A program made the position numbers and the translations under genes. Source: Leptodontidium sp. MPI-SDFR-AT-0119 (Eukaryota > Ascomycota > Leotiomycetes > Helotiales > Leptodontidiaceae). Taken from it: a stretch of DNA of 64,000 bases. The notes under the pieces were generated by a model. The model saw only the letters and a list, made by a program, of their open reading frames with translations, searched no databases and had not been told where the DNA came from. This document shows, one piece after another, positions 57,062 to 64,000 of this stretch; position 1 is the stretch's first letter, and each line of letters begins with the position of its first letter. The stretch is from NCBI GenBank assembly GCA_020726505.1, contig JAHLEZ010000006.1, positions 248,001 through 312,000 on the forward strand. Direction: 5' to 3'.

Positions 57062-57738
57062 TGAGTGCTATCTTTCTTCTTGAAAAATCCAGGAAAATTG
57101 AATGGAAAGCCACAGATATGTGTAGAAAAGAGGAGGTTTTGTAACTTTCAAAATCTGCCCCTGTTGAGATCAATTTTCGTGAAATATTGTGTAGCTTCAA
57201 ACGGACATGGGGTACAAAGGCTATTACTTGACTACCAATTAGGTACGCGAGACTTAAACGAAAGAGGTAAATAGGTTGCTGCCCACATTTCAGCTGTGTT
57301 ACCCGACACATCATGTCCGCAATTAACCATCATGCCGAGCTACGGCGCTACTGCAAATAGCGAAGGAATCCAGCCATGAACCCATCTTGGCGAGAGGAGG
57401 TATTGCATGTATCCATGCACCTACAGGGCTACCTTCCTGCTACGTTACTTTTGAATGCTTTCAGGGTAGAGTCAATACGAACTGCGGGGTAAGCTGCCTG
57501 TCCAAATGATCACCGGCAGTCACTCTCGATCACTCAAGACGAGTAAGCAGCAGATCTTGATGCTTATCACAATGCCTGCCTATTGTCTGTGGAAGATATC
57601 AATGTTGAGATGAAGTACAACTGGGTCTTCTTAAGTCATGGCATTGCCCACTTTCTAGCCTTACTTGCAGGTATCGGACGAATTCGAAGAATTCCCTAGC
57701 AGTATTCACACACCGAAAGTGAACCTCAATGATACAAG
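57062..57738. promoter_or_regulatory. Divergent promoter, alpha-galactosidase and sugar porter
   Basis: 677 bp between the two start codons (57061 minus, 57739 plus). It contains one GCGGGG at 57484-57489, fitting the SYGGRG consensus of the carbon-catabolite repressor CreA. A single site of so short a consensus is weak evidence by itself; glucose repression is an inference from the gene functions. Confidence 0.4.
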
Positions 57739-59500
57739 ATGGAAGCTCCCGAGCCGCAAACCAGTTCTAACAGAGGGGATGATGAGAAAATATCCGTCAA
57801 CGATGTATCCCAGAAAGAAATCGGGGAGGAAGCCCGCCGGGCTACAGAGATAGAGCATGAGATGACTTTTATGCAAGGAGTGAAGCTCTACCCAGCAGCG
57901 ATCGGCTGGTCAGCGTTCTTCTCACTTGGAGTTATCATGACAGCTTTCGACCCCCAGCTTCTCGGTAGTTTGTATGCCACGCCTGCATTCCAGCGAGATT
58001 TCGGCTACCTCTACAAAGGATCGTACATCATCAGTGCTCCATGGCAGACAGCTTTAGGAATGGGAAACCCAATCGGACAAGTAGTTGGCGCCCTGGCTGC
58101 AAGCTATCCGATGGAAAGATATGGCAGGAAATGGGTATGTACCTTTTGAGATTTCCGAATGCCAGCTGATTATTTCAGACATTCGCAGTTTGCGTTGTTG
58201 GGACTGCAGCTTTCATATTCATGCAATTCTTTGCTCGATCTATTGAAGTACTTCTGGTCGGCGAGCTCATCGGCGGGCTCATACTCGGCATGTATACGAC
58301 AATTGCTCCAACTTATGCTTCAGAAGTGTGTCCAATTGCACTTCGTGGACATCTCACGGCTTATATCAACTTGTGTTTTGTTACAGGCCAGCTGCTGGCA
58401 AATGGAGTTATAGCAGGCTCATCTCAGCTTCACAATCACTGGGCATACAGTACCCCGTTCGCAATTCAGTGGCTGTGGCCTATCATAATTCTCTGCGGGA
58501 TCCCATTTGCGCCGGAGTCACCATGGTGGCTGATCAGACAAAATCGCTTGGAAGAGGCGGAAAACTCACTAAATCGCTTATCGTCGTCAACGGTTGACAA
58601 CAAACTGATGCTCGCGATGATGGTAGAAACGGATAGGCTTGAATTCGAAATGCAGACCGGGGTCACGTACTGGGATGTCTTCAACAAAGTGAATATCCGC
58701 CGGACAGAGATCTCAATTGCAGTTTTCACCACACAGGTATTCAGTGGTATTTACATGGTGGGATATGCTGCATTGTTCTTCCAGCGTAGGAATCCCTTTC
58801 CGTGTCGCGCTCTGTGCTCACGCCATCAGTTGCCGGTCTCGACGGGCAGAAGTCTTTCAACATGAGTGTTGGGTATCTCGCTCTGGGCTGGGTCTGCACC
58901 TGCATTTCCTGGATCTTCATATCGAAGTGGGGTCGAAGACGAATTTACAATATAGGACTCGCCTTCCTCACGGTCATCATGTTTCTCATCGGTATCTTGG
59001 ACTGCGTTCCAAATTACGAGAATAGACCAGGAGTAATTTGGGCACAGTCAACTCTGATGGTGCGTAACAATTGTGAAGTGATGAACCCTTGCTAACCTGT
59101 CCAGTTAGATAATTTGGAACGGGGTTTTCGACCTCAGCATTGGCCCAGTTTGCTACACCATCTTTTGCGAGGTGTCAGCTACCAAAGTTCGCACCAAAAC
59201 CATCGCAGTAGCTACGGCAGCACAAGCACTTGTAGGCATTGTGATGACCGTCGCGATTCCGTATATGATCAATCCAGATCAAGCCAACATGCGGGGAAAG
59301 ATGGGCTTCTTCTTTGGTGAGTGACCCCAAAATCCAAGCGAGCCCACTAACCGAGAATTAAAGGGGGCTTGTCAGTGCTCTGCTTGATCTGGTGTTGGTT
59401 CAGGGTTCCAGAAACGAAAGGAAGAACTTTCGAAGAACTCGACTTGATGTTTGCGAGAGGTGTAAAGACGAGGGAATTCAAGAACTATAAAATTGATTGA
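57739..59500 (+). CDS. MFS sugar porter, alpha-glucoside permease-like
   Basis: Five exons, 57739..58134, 58179..58785, 58830..59059, 59109..59316 and 59364..59500, 1578 nt, 525 residues. The 44-nt intron at 58786-58829 restores FFQ-LAG across what otherwise looks like a frameshift. Twelve hydrophobic spans are expected. Seen motifs are LYPAAIGWSAFFSLGVIMTA, FDPQLLGSLYATPAFQRDFG, YPMERYGRKW, YASEVCPIALRGHLTAYINL, PESPWWLIRQNRLEEAE, SKWGRRRIYNIGL and the C-terminal PETKGRTFEELDLMF. The N-terminal segment resembles fungal maltose/alpha-glucoside proton symporters rather than hexose carriers. With the divergent alpha-galactosidase, uptake of melibiose- or raffinose-type sugars is plausible but inferred. 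Confidence 0.9.
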
Positions 59501-59680
59501 AGTTGTTACCAAGCGGAGGATGGTGTATGATTGCTTGACTTGATGGAATAGGTTTGCTCGTGACTAAGCACGGATTTTTAAATTTGTTCTCTCAAAACAA
59601 GGCATTCACACAGATCAACGTGAAGCTCCGTTCTTGTTAAACTCATCGACCGATATATGCCCAAGCCAAAGTGAACCCCA

Positions 59681-60634
59681 TCAACGCCGTCTCCAAGCCC
59701 AGTAACTCATCGCTATGCACACCCCAGAAACAAAGAATATCTGTACCCATCTAACCATAGCTGCCTTGACCATATTTTCAAATAACTCCTGCATCGCCTG
59801 ACCATCGTTCGCTCTCGGAAATGGTTCATCAGGAACCGGACAATTCAAGATCTTGCAAAGCGGTTCCCAGCCATCCTTGACACTGAAGAAGAATAGTTTG
59901 TCGGCCGGTACAACACTCCGAACGTAGTCCTCGTGAAGCTCAAGGGGTTCTGTATTGTCAGCATAAGAGTCAAACGTGCGCGTGAGAACTTACGTGGGCC
60001 ATCCAAATTCTTTTTGCTCGTTTGGTACACCTTCTCTAACCTGCAGTCGTTAGCTGAGTTTCTCAAATATTGCATTTATCCACCTCGACCCGATCGTAGC
60101 TCTCCAATTACCAAAATATCTCAGTGTCGGCATTGGCCAGAATGCAATATCCAGCCACCACAAACCCGTATTCTTCATCAACGCCTGGGCACTTCTCCAC
60201 CAAGAATTTTGATCACGAGTGGTACATATGACAATAGCATTTGGATACAGCTTCGTCAATTCTCCCGTGAATTGGATCGCAGGGCAATCCGTTGTTGCGA
60301 CATATCCCGCAGTGAGATCTCGAAGAGTCTCCTTGATGACCTCCTCACTGGCATGCTCGTCCTGAATACTGATCCATTTCTGTGCGTATGCTGTCACACG
60401 TGTTAGAATGAATCGAGGACTGATGAGTTAATGAATCAACAATTGTTGAACTAGTCGAGAGGAATACATACCCTCTTCTCTTCTCAGAATTGCCGTTCCA
60501 CTGTGACATACAGGTCCTTTGAGAAGCTTCTCCAAAGCGAGAGCGAATGAAACGGTTCCTGTTCTTGAGAATCCCGCTCCGATGACCTGGACTTCTCGTG
60601 AGAGATCAGTCGGGATTGATGGCTGTTGACCCAT
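59681..60634 (-). CDS. Sulfotransferase-like P-loop protein with C-terminal membrane anchor
   Basis: Four exons, complement(59681..59949, 59994..60040, 60084..60390, 60472..60634), 786 nt, 261 residues; all junctions keep frame. The 5' phosphosulfate-loop-like motif is GAGFSRTGTVSFALALEKL near the N-terminus, followed by AYVATTDCPAIQFTGEL-type sequence (GYVATTDCPAIQF), LYPNAIVICTTRDQNSWW and, after two short exons, LHEDYVRSVVPADKLFFFSV, KDGWEPLCKILNCPVPDEPF. This is the order of the fungal Sulfotransfer_4 family, whose substrates are mostly unknown. The C-terminus adds a hydrophobic segment (WVQIFFVSGVCIAMSYWAWRRR), a probable tail anchor. No second biosynthetic gene of a cluster is adjacent. 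Confidence 0.8.
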
Positions 60635-61113
60635 CTTAACGACACAATACAGAGGAAAGAAATACACAGGAAATAAATGAATAACAGGACGAAATGAAAA
60701 GGAAAACATCAGACGAAGATGTTCTCATGAAGAAAGATCCGATCAGCGCCCCATTATTAGGGATCGCGCTACGGCGGCGGATGTCAGATTTCCCGGGGCT
60801 GACTACGGTAATTAAGGCGCCTACGATGCTTTGACCCGCGGATCATACCTAGGTAATTGTGGTCTGGAAGCAGGAATAACTCGAAATCACCGGTTCCAAC
60901 TGCCCGGAATCAATTTCACCCATAACACGTTTTGAAAGAGCTGGGTTGGAGTTCAAGAATCATATTCGAGGCGGCAAGTTTCGCGAGATTATCCCTGGCC
61001 AAACACTGGCTGGAGTATTCAGGGGAACTCTCCCAGCCCACCAGCAGACAGATCCAAGCTTCAAGATCGCCGTTCCATAACGTTCCAAGCAGCCTGGGCA
61101 GTGCATGAGCTAC
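60635..61113. other. Intergenic with a TACCTAGGTA palindrome
   Basis: Promoter of the sulfotransferase-like gene and 3' flank of the membrane-protein gene. A perfect TACCTAGGTA palindrome lies at 60846-60855. No gene seen. Confidence 0.5.
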
Positions 61114-62359
61114 TCATGAGAGCAGGATTACCGACCCAAGATCCACCAGCTTTCCCGTCTCTATCCGATATTGTCCTTCCCTGAGCGATGTCCGGAATCT
61201 ATGTTCTTTCTCATATTGTCTTGTCCAGGAATAAAAGTCCTTCGCATCGCCATGCAATGCCACCTTCTCAGGCCATCTTATTCCGGAAGAGTCAATTGTT
61301 GTTTTTGGGTTGAATGTGGAGTGTTGCAAGGGAGGGATGTGTCGGCGCTTGTACCTGTCGAGGAGGAAGAGAATGATTAGAACCAGGCCGAGAGCGAGGA
61401 TGCATAATCCGATAATAAGACCAGCTTGAGCTTCGCCGCTCATGTTCTGCCAGAGCGAAGAGGATGATTGTGGGGCATCTGTGGGTGATGGATTTGATAG
61501 AGATATCGAGGTTATGGTAGGTTCTGCCGACATATTCGAAAGAGACAAATGTGAAGTAGATCTTGTATGAGAGGCCCCGTTTCGAGACACAGGAGGCGAA
61601 AACATTCCGATCTCGGAAGTTTCCTGCGAGACCAAAGAAGTCCGGTCAGCAGTTGAGGAAATTTGATTGAATGTCGGACAAGTGATTGAAGCTGAGGAAG
61701 CCGTCCGGGCAAGAGTTTGTGTGTGCGATGCAGCCGAAGCCAACGTGAGGCTCAGTGTCTTGACTTCGGAGACTGATATCGTCTGGATCTCCTCTTGAGG
61801 TGTGGATGATTGAATGGTCGGCATTGGTGACTTGATCGACGTCGTTGCAACTCCCTTGGGCGTACTCGAGGCAGCTGTTCCAACTTCTGGGCTGCATTCT
61901 TCAGCTTTCGGCGTCCCAGGATCCTCTATGACAACACCAAAGCTGGACTGGTCAGTCTATATCATGATGTTGGGCGTTGATCCTACCTCTTGCAAGTTGC
62001 GATGAATTCATTCACGTTGGCTACGGACGATCAGCGATGTTCGGACGAGCGAGCTTCAACTCACGATCTTGTCCCAGTACTGGCAGGAGCAGAGAACCGC
62101 ATCGAGAGTCACAACAATACAATGGAAAGAACGACTTTGAAGAAACTCCAGCACAAATATTGTCAAAATCTCGGTCTCGAGGAAAGATCGAGTCTCTGAA
62201 AGTATCCATGCACTTAGAAAGGCAGGAAGAGGAGGATGCTGCTGTCAGTATCGGGCTTGATGAGGACTCGGCATCAACAATTGATGGTCGAGGAGCTGAT
62301 TTCGATGCAAACCCGTTCTTCCATGACTTATTCCAGCCTTTTCTTGATCGATTCGACAT
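61114..62359 (-). CDS. Ser/Thr-rich single-pass membrane protein with Cys-rich ectodomain
   Basis: Three exons, complement(61114..61942, 61987..62020, 62065..62359), 1158 nt, 385 residues. A cysteine-rich part (about residues 45-115) reads CLSKCMDTFRD, NICAGVSSKSFFPLYCCDSR, CGSLLLPVLGQDPNVNEFIA and TCKSFGVVIEDPG. Then comes a long Ser/Thr stem, one membrane span (AGLIIGLCILALGLVLIILF) with a basic stop (DRYKRRH), and a cytoplasmic tail of about 75 residues (FYSWTRQYEKEHRF). The layout resembles fungal wall-stress sensors. ATG 62359 gives no signal peptide and has an in-frame stop just upstream, so a 5' exon encoding the signal may be missing from this model. The region 62420-62540 contains a hydrophobic candidate (LSWCIIWAALPVLPL), which could not be joined in frame. 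Confidence 0.6.
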
Positions 62360-62867
62360 ATTCTCTGCGGTTGGAAGTTAAGCTGTGAAAGAGGGGAGAA
62401 GAAGAAGATTTCCATTTTGAAGTGGCAATACAGGCAGTGCAGCCCAGATGATGCACCATGAAAGAGGCTGATACTTGGAAGTCCAAATCCGGATCTTCCT
62501 ATTCATCGGAATCTCAAAAATCTCCCGAAACTGCAGTCTCCCGTTTTTCCAGACGAGTCTCGTGTCCGACTTTCCTCTATTCTTGGTTACTGAAGGGTTT
62601 TCTGCACGTTGCCGTTCAGCCAGCGATTCATCTCTGTGTGACAGCATTCGAGTATTATACGAGTACATGAGGTGGGTCTTTGAGGTCTTACCGCCAGGCT
62701 GTGATATCTTGCGAGCTTGTAAACTCTGTAAGTTTCGTGGATTCGACAGAGTGAAAGCTCTTGAGCTCAGATCTGCCACAATACTTCAATTCCACATCAC
62801 ACTTGTTTCTATGTACAGCACAGGATGATCGTCACAACTCCATCCCAACTTCAATACTCTGCCTCTC
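62360..62867. other. Intergenic, may hide a 5' exon
   Basis: A minus-strand frame (62378..62779) contains a hydrophobic stretch that could be the missing signal peptide of the membrane-protein gene, but no donor joins it in phase. Otherwise nothing is recognised. Confidence 0.35.

Positions 62868-64000
<1,133 letters not shown>

Noticed and set aside
58786..58829. Apparent frameshift in the sugar porter
   Set aside because: A canonical 44-nt intron (GTAGGA...ATCAG) restores FFQLAGLDG in frame.

Overview
The window is nuclear DNA from a filamentous ascomycete, most likely a plant-associated or saprotrophic Leotiomycete-like fungus; that placement is an inference from gene content. The evidence is the gene structure: short introns (about 40-110 nt) with GTAAGT/GTATGT donors, CTAAC/CTGAC branch sites and CAG/TAG acceptors. 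The families also fit: a HET-domain protein, Zn2Cys6 regulator, Mn-type lipoxygenase, SidL/SidF siderophore acyltransferase, GH10-CBM1 xylanase and GH27 alpha-galactosidase. No bacterial operons, CRISPR arrays, rRNA, recognisable tRNA or intact transposons were seen.

Layout. 0-9.4 kb: the 3' end of a DJ-1/PfpI gene, a type II membrane glycosyltransferase-like gene, then an accessory stretch with a HET-domain gene facing a small papain-fold-like (C-H-Q/D) gene, and a broken inverted second copy of the latter. 9.8-17.4 kb: ING/PHD chromatin protein, a rhomboid-like Dsc2/UBAC2-type membrane protein, and a Zn2Cys6 transcription factor. 17.4-28.5 kb: a decayed gene, a catalase with a one-base frameshift, a Mn-lipoxygenase gene with a one-base insertion in a homopolymer, a hydroxyornithine acyltransferase for siderophores, and a small unknown gene. 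28.5-34.7 kb: gene-poor, with a conserved-looking hypothetical gene, a possible 102-codon gene and two uninterrupted poly-G tracts (20 and 28 nt). 34.7-46 kb: housekeeping core: mitochondrial calcium uniporter, 2-oxoglutarate dehydrogenase E1, TFIIH subunit Tfb1/p62 (divergent from E1), an unknown Cys-rich protein and a YjjX-type NTPase. 46.6-53.7 kb: four genes for secreted or surface proteins (Ala/Ser-rich, ferritin-like, repeat-bearing GPI-type, and an unknown 476-residue one). 55-64 kb: GNA1, then carbohydrate-use genes (alpha-galactosidase divergent from an alpha-glucoside-type sugar porter, and a xylanase at the edge) around a sulfotransferase-like gene and a Ser/Thr-rich single-pass membrane protein.

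Exon boundaries were worked out by hand; for the well-supported genes the exon lengths sum to a multiple of three, except where a frameshift is reported. The most interesting unexplained material is the HET/papain-fold pair with its decayed inverted copy, the secreted-protein cluster with the internally repeated surface protein, and the homopolymer-associated breaks in catalase and lipoxygenase, which may be either real inactivation or base-calling errors.
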